Origin: Diaporthe sp. PMI_573
Taxonomy: Eukaryota; Ascomycota; Sordariomycetes; Diaporthales; Diaporthaceae
Length of the DNA stretch: 64,000 nt
Assembly (NCBI GenBank): GCA_021399435.1
Contig: JAJTUP010000009.1
Span: 1,302,001-1,366,000, forward strand
Reading direction: 5' to 3'
Position 1 is the first letter of the stretch, and each line of letters opens with the position of its first letter. The translations under genes were made by a program, and so were the position numbers. Below, piece after piece: positions 1 through 11,266 of this stretch. Below the pieces are notes generated by a model. That model made no database searches and was not told the DNA's origin. It was given only the letters and a program-made list of their open reading frames with translations.

Positions 1-2
1 TC

Positions 3-1343
3 TGGGGAGGCGGTCTAGGTGGTCGGCCGCGAGCTCCCAAACGTGCGCCCCAATGGGGAAGACCATCGAGGCGAGAGAGGGACTACATGGCTGCTGGCTA
101 CGGGCAGGGTATGTGGGGTAATAGCCAGAGGGTGGTGGAGGAGCTGGGGACTGGTGACGATACTGATACACAAGGAGTTGGTCTTGGTTCGGGGAGACGT
201 TTTTCAAGCGATCCGCTTCGTTTTACGGGAATAGATGCGGGCGAGAGCATGGTGCGGTCGCGCAGGAGGGCTTACGAACAACCAGATGACGACGACGACA
301 CATCTGAATCGGACCAGGACTCGGAAATGGACGCAGAGAGCGAAACACAGCTTGCTCTACGAGAGAAAGAAAATGCCTTGGTGGAGTCTGCACTGCGACG
401 GATACGACGAGCGCAGGCAAAGGGCAAACAGGAGGTCAAACTTAACAAGAAGGAGCTGGCAGCTCTGGAACAACGGCGCAAGCGCATGCAGGCCGAAGCT
501 GGCGGGAGCAAGAAGAACAAGAAGGAGCAGAGATACGCAGTGCCACTGTCGCAGCTGGGGCCAATATCGCAAAAGGAAAACCGGGCTCTCGTTGCGCCTG
601 ATGATACATTACCTCCCCATCCTTCGCCAGGAACATTCGAGAGGACTCAAGAGGGCAGGCTTCAACCGCCGGTGGGCTGGTTCGCTCACCCGCCGTCGTC
701 CCGTCCCGGAACCGCCGATTCTCGTGAATCTCGCAGATCTTCTGGGAGGGCATCCGACCGCGAACCGAGCTCATCCCCTTTCCAGTATTCTTATGTCCAG
801 CCGTCCAGCTCACCCTCGAACCCGAGACATTCATCTGACCCCTCCCTACGGCATCGCTCATCCCGTGGTCCGCTACCTCACGAAGAATCATGGATGCCAC
901 AGTACGGCGCATCCGCATCGACGTCGTCAATACCCTCTGCGAGTGACCCTTTCAGATACATGACCTCGGGCCCGCAAGCTCCTTATCATGCTGGCACCAC
1001 AGCTGGTCCCCGTAATTTATCCGGCTCTTCACTCTACTTGGATCCCCGCGCAGGCAACGCTCCTCGGCGCCAGTCCAGGCGGATCAGTCCTGACGACACG
1101 GAGAGTGAAGACAGTGATGATGAGGGCGACACCAGCGATGACATGGGTGCAGGCGCGCGGATTGGGGTCTCAAATGTTGGACCTTCGAGCGGTCGAGACC
1201 AGATTATTGTTGAGGAGGAACGTGAGCCTACACCACCGCCTCGCCCTGTGACGCGATCGAAAAAGGGCTCGTCAGCAACATCATCTCCGAAACGAAAACC
1301 TGTGGGCGGTGGCACTGGCCGCAAGAAAAAGGGCAGCAAATGA
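3..1343 (+). CDS. Disordered basic/acidic conserved fungal protein, 5' partial
   Basis: The reading frame is open to the left edge, so the N-terminus lies outside the window. I read two exons, 3-108 and 175-1343. The 66-nt intron has a GTATGT donor, a CTGAT branch site and a CAAG acceptor; it is a multiple of three, so the frame alone does not prove it. About 424 residues are visible. After an RG-rich start come an acidic patch (DDDDD), a charged, probably coiled segment (about 80-150) with Lys/Arg clusters, and a long Ser/Pro-rich tail ending in a Lys/Arg-rich stretch (GRKKKGSK). No catalytic motif or membrane segment is visible and I do not recognise the family. A shorter form could start at the Met at 249. 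Composition suggests a nuclear protein, but that is inference. Confidence 0.65.
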   Translation, partial: WGGGLGGRPRAPKRAPQWGRPSRRERDYMAAGYGQGMWGNSQRVVEELGTGDDTDTQGVGLGSGRRFSSDPLRFTGIDAGESMVRSRRRAYEQPDDDDDTSESDQDSEMDAESETQLALREKENALVESALRRIRRAQAKGKQEVKLNKKELAALEQRRKRMQAEAGGSKKNKKEQRYAVPLSQLGPISQKENRALVAPDDTLPPHPSPGTFERTQEGRLQPPVGWFAHPPSSRPGTADSRESRRSSGRASDREPSSSPFQYSYVQPSSSPSNPRHSSDPSLRHRSSRGPLPHEESWMPQYGASASTSSIPSASDPFRYMTSGPQAPYHAGTTAGPRNLSGSSLYLDPRAGNAPRRQSRRISPDDTESEDSDDEGDTSDDMGAGARIGVSNVGPSSGRDQIIVEEEREPTPPPRPVTRSKKGSSATSSPKRKPVGGGTGRKKKGSK

Positions 1344-1734
1344 GCAAGCCTTCTTCCACGATACCCTGGGGCTTCACCTTGTGCACGTGTCCATGTTTTT
1401 GGGAGCTTGTGGATAATATCTTGGGTTGGGCCTGTATTAATTACTAGTGTCTTTTCTGTTAGACCGGACTCCATAGAAAGGCGTCTGTGAACAGTATTGA
1501 TTTCCTATTCCTAAACTTGTCACGTCACGCCTCCAAACATGCTTTGCATAGTATTGGCATCCTGGGAAACAATTAATTCTGGTTTATTTGAGTGTATACG
1601 TATCGAAAGACAAATGCCAACTATATAGCCTGGCCTGTTTTGTTAAGAAAAAGATCATCAAATCGTTTCTTCATGAACCTCATTCATGGTGCGGCCCTTA
1701 TAAAGCCCCTGGATGACCAACACTGGCTGCTCGG
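1344..1734. other. Intergenic, convergent 3' ends
   Basis: This is the spacer between the 3' end of the left-edge gene and the 3' end of the SR-rich gene on the minus strand. It is relatively AT-rich, as expected for two 3' UTRs. No further gene is seen. Confidence 0.6.
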
Positions 1735-2569
1735 TCAGAACCAGTCCCTTACCGACCTCATCAGCCCATCGCCCCATCCACCATGAGAATCCCTCTCCCA
1801 ACTCCTCCGCTCCCACTGCAGCCCGCCGTCGTGGCCCCTCTCGAGGCTCACCTTGCCATCCCCGCCCATACCGCTCGCCATCCTCACAGCCTCGCCCACG
1901 AGGCCAACGCCGCCACCGCTCATGGCCCGCGCCCCGAGGCCAAGCATCCTCTCGATACTGGGGGGCAGGCGCAGGCCGAAGCGCGCGAGGAGCGCCGTCA
2001 GCGCGCCTCCAGTGAGGAGCGGCAGGACGACGAGGCTGAAGACCTTGACCGGGTGGCGCTTGGCGTAGTAGACCAGGTCCCGGAGCAGGCGCTTGAGCTG
2101 CTTGTAGGCGCGGGTCAGGAAGTTGGGACGCGGCGAGCGGCGGTAGGACGAGGTCGAGGAGCGGTGCTTGTCTGTTGGTTAGGGGGGTTGCGTGTTAGTT
2201 GATCAGGACGATCTCCTTTTTATTTATTTTTATGTACAGGTTAAACAGTGCTGGTGACATACCCATGCCGAAAAAGCTCCTCGTCGAGGCATTGGGCAGC
2301 CCGAAGAAGGAGTTCCGGTTGCTTTCGTGCCGGGAGTGGCGGTGCTTGTCGTCGTCGCCGCCGAAGAAGGAGGCGGCGATGGAGCGGGCCCCCGGGGACC
2401 TTGCGCGGGACCTGGAGCGGGACCTCGATCTCGACTTCGACTTGGGCCGGAGGAAGACGGACCCCGATTTGCTGCGGCGCTTGCTGGACGAGCCGTGGTG
2501 GTGCTTGGAGGAATGGTGGGACTTGCGGCTGATCACCGACTGAGAGTCCCAGCCGTCCAAGAAGCCCAT
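1735..2569 (-). CDS. SR-rich single-TM conserved fungal protein
   Basis: Two exons, 2569-2263 and 2171-1735, give 247 residues. The intron has a GTATGT donor, a CTAAC branch site and an AACAG acceptor, and joins two frames that are each open only on their own side. The N-terminal half is Ser/Arg/His/Lys-rich with an alternating SRSRSR block and repeated SFFG motifs. Near residue 145 there is one hydrophobic segment (VFSLVVLPLLTGGAL), followed by a Gly-rich tail ending in RDWF. Such a layout would suit a basic cytosolic domain anchored to a membrane, but the function is unknown. Its 3' end faces the preceding gene and its 5' end faces LYS1, so the 670-bp spacer is a divergent promoter. Confidence 0.7.
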
Positions 2570-3242
2570 GGTGAATATGAGAGAGACGAGGTGGAGTAGC
2601 CAAACTATATTATACGGTGTACTGTGTACTTGTCTCTCTTTGGGTTTAGATGGCCCCGTTCGAATGGATGACAGGCGTCACGATCTGTCGCCGGGGGTTC
2701 TCCAGTGGGTAATGAGTGACAACTCAACGGGGTGGAAATGCAAGCAAGCGCTTTGCGGCCGCGATGAGATTGGACGGGGACGGGCAGCTTTCTGGAGCTC
2801 AGTTGAGCTTCGAAGCGGTGAAATTGAGGGGCTGGGTTGGTTGAAAGAAGCACTTGCAGGCGACCCCTGAACGGCAACTCTCTGCCAAGGTGCACTTGGG
2901 GCGAGATCCAGGGGTCCCTTCACTGCTCCGATCAACGGGGCCCTGTGTGGAGAAAAATTCTGCCCCTCGTCTGGTGTCATGCCCAGGTGGAGGGGTGCAA
3001 AGGTGCTGTAGTGCAGTGTAGTGTACTACGTCCCTGCCTGCGTAGTGTAGATGGGATGACTCAATCAAGGTGAACAACATTCGATCAGCTCGGTACATAA
3101 GCTCGTTTCTGGTGAGTCAACCCTCGATCTTGTTTCTACACCCTTCAATCCTCCCAATTGACCGACCGGACCAAGGCAGCGACAGCCCAAGACAAGACCC
3201 TAGCCTTTAGCAGTCCAGCAGACAGACGACCAGCAGCTCAAC
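2570..3242. promoter_or_regulatory. Divergent promoter region between SR-rich gene and LYS1
   Basis: The two flanking genes point away from each other, so this 670-bp spacer must hold both promoters. The last 120 bases before LYS1 are pyrimidine-rich, as is usual for fungal leaders. I saw no convincing TATA box and assign no factor. Confidence 0.4.
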
Positions 3243-4516
3243 ATGGCGCCCACCGTCCTCCACCTGCGCGCCGAGACCAAGCCTCTCGAGCACCGCTCCG
3301 CCCTGACGCCCACGACCGCAAAGGCCCTCATCGACGCCGGCTACGAGGTCCACGTCGAGAAGGGCAACGGCGTCAAGTCCGGCACCTCGCGCATCTTCGA
3401 CGACGCCGAGTTCGAGAAGGTCGGCGCCAAGATCGTCGAGGAGGAGTCGTGGGTCGACGCGCCCGCCGACCACATCGTCGTCGGCCTCAAGGAGCTGCGC
3501 GAGGAGTCCTTCCCCCTGAAGCACGTCCACGTACAGTTCGCCCACTGCTACAAGGGCCAGGAGAACTGGGACCAGGTCCTGGCCCGCTTCCCCCGCGGTG
3601 GTGGCACCCTGCTGGACCTGGAGTTCCTGGCAGACCCCAACACGGGGAGGCGGGTTGCCGCATTTGGGTACGATACACACTGCGCTGTTTCCAGATCTTA
3701 ACAGCGGAACAGAAGTGCTGATTCTGAACGTAACACAGATACCACGCCGGTTTCGCCGGAGCTGCTCTTGCCTTGCAGAACTGGGCGTGGCAGTTGACCA
3801 ACCCATCCGAGCCCCTGCACGGCGTTTCCTCATACCCCAACGAGGATGAGCTCATCGCAAATGTCAAGAAGGGCCTGGCGGATGGAGAGAAGAAGGCCGG
3901 ACGTTTGCCTCGGGTCATCGTCATTGGCGCACTAGGTGAGTTACCACCATACTTGGTTTCCCAGAACATCACTGACCTCGTCCTCTTAGGCCGCTGCGGC
4001 AAGGGAGCTGTGGACATGTGCCTCCGCTCAGGTGTCCCCGAGGAGAACATCCTCAAGTGGGACATGGCAGAGACCGCCAAGGGTGGTCCTTTCAAGGAGA
4101 TTACCGACAGCGACATCTTCGTCAACTGCATCTACCTCGCTTCCAAGATCCCCCACTTTGTCAACACCGAGTCCCTCAAGGCGGCTGGTGCTGACCGCAA
4201 GCTTTCCGTTGTCTGCGACGTCTCCGCCGACACCACCAACCCCTTCAACCCCGTGCCCATCTACACCATCGCCACGACCTTCGACAAGCCGACCGTCCCC
4301 GTTGACTCGCTGGAGCAGGGCCCACCTCTGTCAGTCATCAGCATTGACCACTTGCCTTCGCTGCTGCCACGTGAGGCTTCTGAGGCGTTCAGCAATGACC
4401 TGCTGCCTCATCTGCTCAAGCTGAATGACTGGCGGAATGACCCTGTTTGGGCTGGGGCTGAGAAGCTGTTCAAGGAGAAGGTGGCAACCCTGCCTGCTTC
4501 AGCCCTGGAGAAGTAA
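3243..4516 (+). CDS. LYS1: Saccharopine dehydrogenase (NAD+, L-lysine-forming)
   Basis: This enzyme catalyses the last step of the fungal alpha-aminoadipate lysine pathway: it oxidises saccharopine to lysine and 2-oxoglutarate with NAD+. Three exons (3243-3667, 3739-3935, 3990-4516) give 382 residues, the usual family length. The N-terminal motif RAETKPLEHRSALTP is characteristic. The catalytic Lys and His of the yeast enzyme correspond to K83 (in GLKEL) and H101 (in QFAHC). The dinucleotide-binding loop (IVIGALGRCGKGA) is split by intron 2 and lies near residue 207. Introns are 71 and 54 nt with GTACGA and GTGAGT donors. The start follows a pyrimidine-rich leader and directly precedes the conserved N-terminus. 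The enzyme is usually cytosolic or peroxisomal. Confidence 0.95.
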
Positions 4517-4746
4517 GAGTGATGTAGACAAGGGAATGGCATGGTATCGGGCGTTCTTGGTAAATGGATTTCGAAAAAAAAGTCAGGGATACAGTGTGTT
4601 GAGAGAAGGGCCAGGGCATCTAGATATAGACCGGCCTGCTTCATGCTGGGAACACTATGTCCAACAAATTCAAAATGACGCGAATAAGTCTTTATTCGCC
4701 AGCGACGGCTGTCAATAATGCGCAGGGTATATCATAATGGAGCCTA

Positions 4747-6241
4747 TCAAACGTTGGCGCCGCCCGACGGGTTCAGCTTCCCCTTCGTTGAGCCTCCACC
4801 GAGCATTTTCCAGATGCGAGACTTTTCTTTCCTCAACATCGCACTCTTGCCCCTCTTTGGGGCCTCATCGGCCGCATCCACCGTCAGCATATCTTGCCTC
4901 CAGGCGCCGCCATACTGGTACTGCTGCTGCTCCTGCTCCGGTATGGTACTCACTGTGCCACCCACCGGCTTCCTCGCAATGGGAGTCACCGGTGACACCG
5001 AGCCAGCCAGCGAGTTATACGTCCCGACGCCCTCGGAGATGGGTGACACCAGGTCAGCTTCTGGGCGCGGCGAGGCTGGCGGCTGCAGCGCGTACGACGG
5101 GTTGGGGTTGTACTCGAACGTCGTCGCCGTGCTCACCGTCCGCGACTGCGACGACGAGGTCTGCCCGCTCACCGGCTCGGCGGGCAGCTCGGCGACGGTC
5201 AGGCCCCCTTGCGGCGCGCTGGTGCCGTCCAGCTCCGTCTTGTTCCGAGCCGCGCTGGTACCCAGAGAGTCGATCTCATGCCGGTTCGCGCCGTCGGCCC
5301 CGGCGGGCATCTCGGCCTTGTCGTCGAGGTACGGCTGCTGCTGCCCGTCGCTGTCCGTCTTGCTGACCTTGCGGATGCCGGCGGCCCCGGCCCCGGCTGC
5401 GGCTGCGGAGACCGCTGGGTCGGGCTTGGTCGGCAGGCTGGAGGCGGTCCAGCTCTCTTCTGTGTTTTTCGTCGGCTTCCCCGCCGTCCACCTCTCATAC
5501 CAGCCGCCTTGTTCCTTGTCCTGCACATTCCTCATGGCCCTCTCCCTCCTCTCCCTCCTCCTCTTCGCCTTCCTCCACCTGAACCACGCGACCAGGAGCA
5601 GGAATATCACCACGACGATCACCGCGATGGAGATGCCCGCCTGTTCGGCGGGTCCCAGCCCATGGTCCGGGTGGTCCGGTTCTGGGAGGCTCTCGGCTGG
5701 CACGACGCTGAACTCACTGGAGTCTACCTCCTCCGTGTCGTCGTCGACATCGTCGTACGTCTTCGAGTTGGTCCACAGGAGACGCAGCCGGTAGCCCGAG
5801 CCGAGCGGGACGGCCGTCTCGTTGACGTAGAACTGGGTGGAGCCCCTGTTGTCGTGGGCTGTGCAGGTACTGTCCGAGTCTTCTGGGCAGTTCGAGTCTG
5901 TAAGAGGTCACATGTGAGCTTCGAGACCTTGAACTGGGTATGTATGGTGTGCGGGTAGGGGGGAGGTGGGTGTGTGAGTGACGGGGTGACTCGAGTAAAT
6001 GGGTTGACCGACCTAATACCCAGTTGTAATCAGCAGAGTCATCGCTCTGTCCATTTCCGGTTACATATATCCCCGCTATAAAGCCCGTAAGGTTGGTCCA
6101 GTATATCGTGGTGGTCCTGCCGGCACCGAATTGTGAAGGGAACGACCTCGAGGTCGAGTTGCTGGTTACGAAATCGTTGGCACAGCTCACGGTGAGCACG
6201 AGCAAGGCGAAGGTCGCCCACGAGAGTCCCGACGGCAGCAT
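4747..6241 (-). CDS. Single-pass membrane protein with signal peptide (sensor-like topology)
   Basis: Exon 1 is 6241-6013 and exon 2 is 5897-4747, giving about 459 residues. The GTCGGT donor at 6012 was chosen over a nearby GTATTA at 6019 because only the former keeps the frame into exon 2. Residues 1-21 are a signal peptide ending in SCA. The ectodomain (about 22-160) has N-glycosylation sequons and Cys in the NCPEDSDSTC stretch. A strong TM segment lies at 163-181 (ISIAVIVVVIFLLLVAW), followed by an Arg/Lys-rich stop-transfer run. The cytosolic tail of about 270 residues is Ser/Pro/Gln-rich. This topology resembles fungal plasma-membrane sensors of the Mid2/Wsc kind, but I see no WSC cysteine pattern, so the family stays open. 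Confidence 0.7.
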
Positions 6242-7808
6242 CCTGGCATAGCAGAGCAGCGTGCCCAGCCCTGACGAACAGGTCTATGGAGCCTCGAACT
6301 ATTATTTTTATTGTCGACAAGGCTCCCAGCTTCTCAGCGCATGAACATGCCGTTGTGCTTGGAATGGGGTTGAAAGAAGCTTAATTTTAGGAAGAGGTTC
6401 CCGTGGGGCGTGTATTTGGTTACTTGTACCAGCATTTTCGTTCTGGCTTCCCGAGCGACATCACATCCAAAAGCCCCCTTGTCAAGCTGAGCTCATTGAG
6501 AATCATCTCCATAGTAAGGAGCACCCCACAGGCAGGGAAAACACTGGGTTCCCGTCGACCGTCCCGCCCGTTGGGAGCGGTTCGTAGGGGCAGCCAAGCC
6601 ACGCCAAGCGCAATGTTTCGCGAAGAGATGCTATTTGTGTCACTATTGTTGTCACTCTGGTGCACTTGCTCGCCCGAGTTCCAGGCTGGTTGCGTGGGCT
6701 TGGGTACACGCGAGGGAGCGGATCGTCTGCTAATCTGCCTCTGCTTGGCGTGCAGAGACGTTTGCTCGGCAGGCCAACCGAGACCCTGGCCAGAGCTGCT
6801 CAGCCACTTGGGGGTGGGTCCTGCGGCCTTTTGCTGCCGCGATATCGAGCGATCGGTGGTGGCATCAGCACGCATCTATGACGGTCGTATCGAGGGCTTT
6901 GGTCTCCCGTTCAGCTCTGAGTTCAGGGCAGTGCTTGGATCTGCGACATATCTGCATGTCTGATCTCAAAGAAGGCGTGCGTACGTGTATACGGAAGGCT
7001 GACCAACGATGGCATAGGAGGGCGAGAACTTTCGTTACTCAATTTCGACCGAATCATTCATCGCGGCACATGACTGTGTTCGGAAATATCTTTTGGGCTT
7101 TTGCCCAGACATACCGTGCCCATCTTTCCCTATCTAGTAAAACCATGACACCGAGTCGGTGAATACTTCTGGTCTGGAAGCTGGAGTCCCACTTGATAGT
7201 CTTCGGCGGAATCTCCGTCTAGATTGTATACTGCTACGATCGACAGAAACGCAGATGGGACTGAGGACAGTTTTGTAAGAGAAACAAGCAATACCATGCT
7301 TTTTAGCGAGCCGTGGCAGGTATGCGGGAGCTTCGGCTTGGCCTGGCCTTCATTAAGCCATTGTGGTTCATCCCAGGTGCCCCTGGAAAGCCCATCATCT
7401 TGGCAACGTGTAGAAATAATGCCCCAATCCACGGTTTCGTGCTTGGAAAAGCTTTCCAGGTTGGGCCATGTTGTAGGGATTGCAAAATTGCCGAAAATGC
7501 GTTGAAATGGTGTGCTGAGGAAGAACATCTCAAGACAAAGCGTCATGCATGTAGTCAGTGGCAAGGAACGATAATTCGCCTTGGTCCAGGGGAGGAGAAA
7601 TGATGAACAATACTTTTATTGCCTAGGGATAAGATTTTAAAAATCACAAAGCGCGTTCAGTTCAGCAAAGTTGAGTCTGACATATATGCGCAGTCGGGCT
7701 TCACAAACGGTTCGAGACACATCAATCAATTGTGGGGATTTCGGAAGGTGTCTATCTATCTATAATCCTGTATTCGGTAGCCTGGCTTTTCTTTGTCCAA
7801 CCACGATC
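6242..7808. other. Intergenic, no gene supported
   Basis: Several overlapping open frames of 90-190 codons occur on both strands (for example 6403-6963 plus and 6420-6875 minus). None has a recognisable motif or a splice pattern that extends it. The region holds the promoter of the membrane protein gene and the 3' flank of the TTL gene. Confidence 0.5.
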
Positions 7809-9308
7809 CTAATCTCCCGGGAGAATTTCCGTGATGTTGCTCTTCGCTAATTTATCTCTTTCATCCAAAACCTGAATCATCCGTTTTTTTGCGAGTTCGT
7901 TCTCCTCAACGTCTGGCTGGATCTGACCCATGTGCTCCATAGAGAGGCAGATTACCGATTCCATAAGACGCAAGGCCAACGGGCCCGCGATCCCAACATC
8001 ATAGAAAGCTGGTGTCTCATTCACCTCCAGCAGCCATGCAGTCCCGGTTGTGTCAATGAGAAAGTCCACAGCAAACAGTTCGAAGCATTTGTTCACCGTG
8101 GTGAACTTGTCAGCCATGGTATGAGCAGCGGCGCGAAACAGCTCGGCCGAGATGCTACAGACCTGGTCAAAAACACTGGCCTTCCAGTCGCCCGGGAGCA
8201 AGTCATTTGGGGCTGCCCAGAAGTCTCTCATCGATTCCTTGTTCACGAAAACATCTTCGTCCTGAAGTGCCGTGTTGGTCAGAGATGACTTGAGACTGGG
8301 GTTCAGCCAGGGCGGCTCGTAGTCCTCCCCGGCCAACAGAGCAAGCATCTCCTTGAAGACGTAGACCTCTAGTCGGCCCATGGAGAGAACATAAGCTCGT
8401 GTATGCCACTTCCTCTTCTCCATCGGTGGGATGGAGATGATGTATCGCTGAGCCACAAATTCCCGTATCTGCGCTGACGGAATTCTTCCACCTTCCTTGA
8501 AAACATATTGCGGCTTGGGAGTTCTCTGGATGCCATTCTTGGGCTCTCCGATTGACATCGCCCCAGTAGCCGTGATGAGGGCATCCAGCGAGCTCAGACC
8601 AGGAATCGTGAGAGTCGGTGAGAAATCATCGGGGTTGCCGTGCTCCGCAGCGTCGGCAGTTTTACCGTTGGCTTCCACGGTCTGCTCGCTCAGGTCGCTC
8701 TCGTCATCCTCGTCAATCTCGTACTCGGCAAGTTCGAGACAGCTCGCGAGCTCGTCCATGGTGCTGAACAGGCGGATGCCGGCGCCGCAGTCCACCAGCG
8801 CCGGCTTCAATATCCACCACTCCCGCTCCTTGGCAGCCTTGAGCTCGTTCTCCTCCAGCGAAGAGAGCAGCGTCAGATCGTCCGCGGCAGTGAGGGCCTC
8901 ATCTACATACTCGGCATAGTCGAGGGACAGGCGCACCGTAAGGGGGACATTGGTCCTCAAAATGCTGCCTGACCTCTTGGCCGCCCAGAACTCGATGACT
9001 TTGGAGAGGTAGTCCTTGCGAGCCAAGGCGTCGCTGTTGGGGTATGCATTGATGAGGGCTGACTTTGCTGTGTTCAGCACAGCAAAATTCCGGTTCAGAG
9101 CCCATCCGTCGCAATATTGGAAGACTGTCGCGGCATCCGAGGGGAAGTTGTCAAAGTCATCGATGAAGACGGCATCCGGCACGTGCTTTCGGATGAATGA
9201 CTTGAGATGTTCCCCTAGCCAAGGGACTGCCGGCTGTATATACACATGCATCTTGTCTTTGATCGTCATGCTTGGAACGCTTGTCATGTTTAACGTGTGT
9301 CGATCCAT
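7809..9308 (-). CDS. Tubulin-tyrosine ligase-like (TTL domain) protein, Pby1-like
   Basis: TTL-family proteins are ATP-grasp enzymes that add amino acids to protein C-termini. The fungal Pby1-type members are linked to P-bodies rather than to tubulin. The frame is uninterrupted and gives 499 residues from the Met at 9308; further Met codons at 9287, 9269 and 9251 are also possible starts. The C-terminal half has the ATP-grasp signatures: WWILKPALVDCGAGIRLF (nucleotide and Lys-binding strand), a KRKWHTRAYVL strand, FELFAVDFLID, and WLLEVNETPAF with the metal-binding Glu and Asn. An acidic, disordered insertion lies in the middle. The open frame continues upstream to 9692, but that part looks like translated leader. 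There is no SurE domain as in yeast Pby1. Confidence 0.85.
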   Translation of the reverse strand: MDRHTLNMTSVPSMTIKDKMHVYIQPAVPWLGEHLKSFIRKHVPDAVFIDDFDNFPSDAATVFQYCDGWALNRNFAVLNTAKSALINAYPNSDALARKDYLSKVIEFWAAKRSGSILRTNVPLTVRLSLDYAEYVDEALTAADDLTLLSSLEENELKAAKEREWWILKPALVDCGAGIRLFSTMDELASCLELAEYEIDEDDESDLSEQTVEANGKTADAAEHGNPDDFSPTLTIPGLSSLDALITATGAMSIGEPKNGIQRTPKPQYVFKEGGRIPSAQIREFVAQRYIISIPPMEKRKWHTRAYVLSMGRLEVYVFKEMLALLAGEDYEPPWLNPSLKSSLTNTALQDEDVFVNKESMRDFWAAPNDLLPGDWKASVFDQVCSISAELFRAAAHTMADKFTTVNKCFELFAVDFLIDTTGTAWLLEVNETPAFYDVGIAGPLALRLMESVICLSMEHMGQIQPDVEENELAKKRMIQVLDERDKLAKSNITEILPGD

Positions 9309-11266
9309 TCCTCTGGAGGAAGCGATGCTTGTCGGGGAATCATGTAATGGGCGGATCTGGGTTCCATAGAACTGGTTACTGATCTGGATAGCAGCGTGAA
9401 CTCCCGTAAAGGTCGGCAAGGACGGAGGTCTGCAGTCCGTAAGACGATGACCTGCAATGAAGGCATAGAGGGAAACATGTCTTGGTTGGCAATTTATACA
9501 GCAATTCACTTTGGTTGGGCAGGCTGAGGATGGTGACGATAATCGCGAAGCTGGAGCGGCCAAGAAATATATCTGCAGGCCAAGCGACTGTGCTGGATAT
9601 TCGTTACCTAAGAAACCCGTCCTCATCACATTCATTATTTCCATTAGACATAATCCATTTAATAAACGTAATTCATACCCAATGCAGACCAAATATCACG
9701 ACAATGTGTCGGTAGCAGCTCAATAGCCTTGGTCCTTGCTGACAATATCCTTAGAGAGGCCTGGTTGTTGCAAATGAACGTGCCGTCTTCTCTCCGATTT
9801 CGCACAATTTTTGACAACGAGTTTATCCAATTAAGTCTCGAAAGTACTCACCGTAGATTTCTTGGCGCGCTTTCTTTTCCTGTTTATGATCCGAGATATT
9901 TGGTAACTTGTCGTGGCGTACACCAATTGTGTATCGGAGATCAAGCCCAATGTCCCATTACCACAGGGGCTCAGTGGTGACTGCACTACATACCTAGTAC
10001 GTTGATTTTCCAAGGAGCTATTGAGAAAATGAGCGAGATCTAGAGGTAGTGCAAAACATCTCATGCAACTGTGCTGGCATATATCTATGTATGCTACTGT
10101 TGATTCTGGGATGCATCGGCGCCGTCCCCTTGTCGTGACTGGCTTGAGATTGTTTACAGAAACACATTGTCTTTACGGAATACGCGTCAGTGGGATGGGG
10201 GAATGATTGCTCATGGGCGTCTCTATACTGGCCAATTTTCAATTTAAAGCTCAAGGCTGACGTCCAAGTTCTGCAGCTTCTTGGGGCCTTGGTGTAGTAG
10301 CTAGGCACCTAAACTTGGACAGTTTACTATCTGGATTCAACTCACCTGTCTGAGAATAACGATTTTCATAAAAATACAGATACACAGCTGGCCGCGGTTC
10401 GCAGTCTATAACTTTTGCCAAACTCAGTAAATTTTCCGTCCCATTGCATTTGTAAATTTTCCACGCACTTGCCAAAACTTCGACAGCCATAAAGGGACTC
10501 TGTCTTCACACCTTCCCTGAGCACAAAAATCGAATTCTGTAAAATCTCCAACCGAGGTTCTGTCCAATGAAAGATGGAGTTGATCGTATCAAAGAGTGCA
10601 AATATGGCCTGCTATGTAGTTGGAATGCCGCGTCTTAATGGGCTGCAAATGGCTCACAAGGGTTTTGCCCGAGGGAGATGCGGCTCTTATCCGCCCTGGA
10701 ACATAGAATTGAAGGGTGGCGGCCCGGGACTTGGATCTGCTCAATGCCCAAGATGGTCACTTTCTACACATAAGCACCAAAATATTGGTAAGTCGCAGCC
10801 AACCACTTCAACTTGGGGCCGACTTACGTGTGCTCATCTTTGCTCGAGTCAGACAGCGCCAGAAGGTTGCTGGTAGGAGCCAAAACTACATCAGCGATAT
10901 GTTGTACCACCTCGGGGGGCGTCAGCAGCTGCCTGCTGGCTGTCTTGTTCGCCCCGCCAGCCCTGGCCGCATTGCTTGCCTCGATATGGACAAGTAGGAG
11001 CCGCACCCATCACGCGAGCACCTACCCGAGCCAGCCCTTTTCTCTGTGCCCTTTTCCCGTCCCTGAGAGCCTGAAATGGCGTTCGGTTACCTTTCACATT
11101 TCTCACCCCGGAGGAAAAAGAGAGATGAGGACGAGCCCACGGTTTCATTCCAACGTCTCAATTGCCGGTCGATTCCCGGCCCTTTGGGCCGTCACCCTAA
11201 CCGGCAATCGACAAGTGTCTACTGTGCCACAAGTCAGCTTATTTCTAAGCTCGACTTGACCCGGCA
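9309..11266. other. Intergenic, divergent promoters
   Basis: This 1.96-kb spacer lies between divergently transcribed genes. It is AT-rich from about 9.6 to 10.6 kb, then more mixed. Only short unrelated open frames are present. No RNA gene or repeat was recognised. Confidence 0.5.

Noticed and set aside
3487..4131. 214-codon minus-strand frame inside LYS1
   Set aside because: Shadow of the GC-rich LYS1 coding strand.
6403..6963. 186-codon plus-strand frame
   Set aside because: A 151-codon frame overlaps it on the other strand, and neither has recognisable domains or a good start context.
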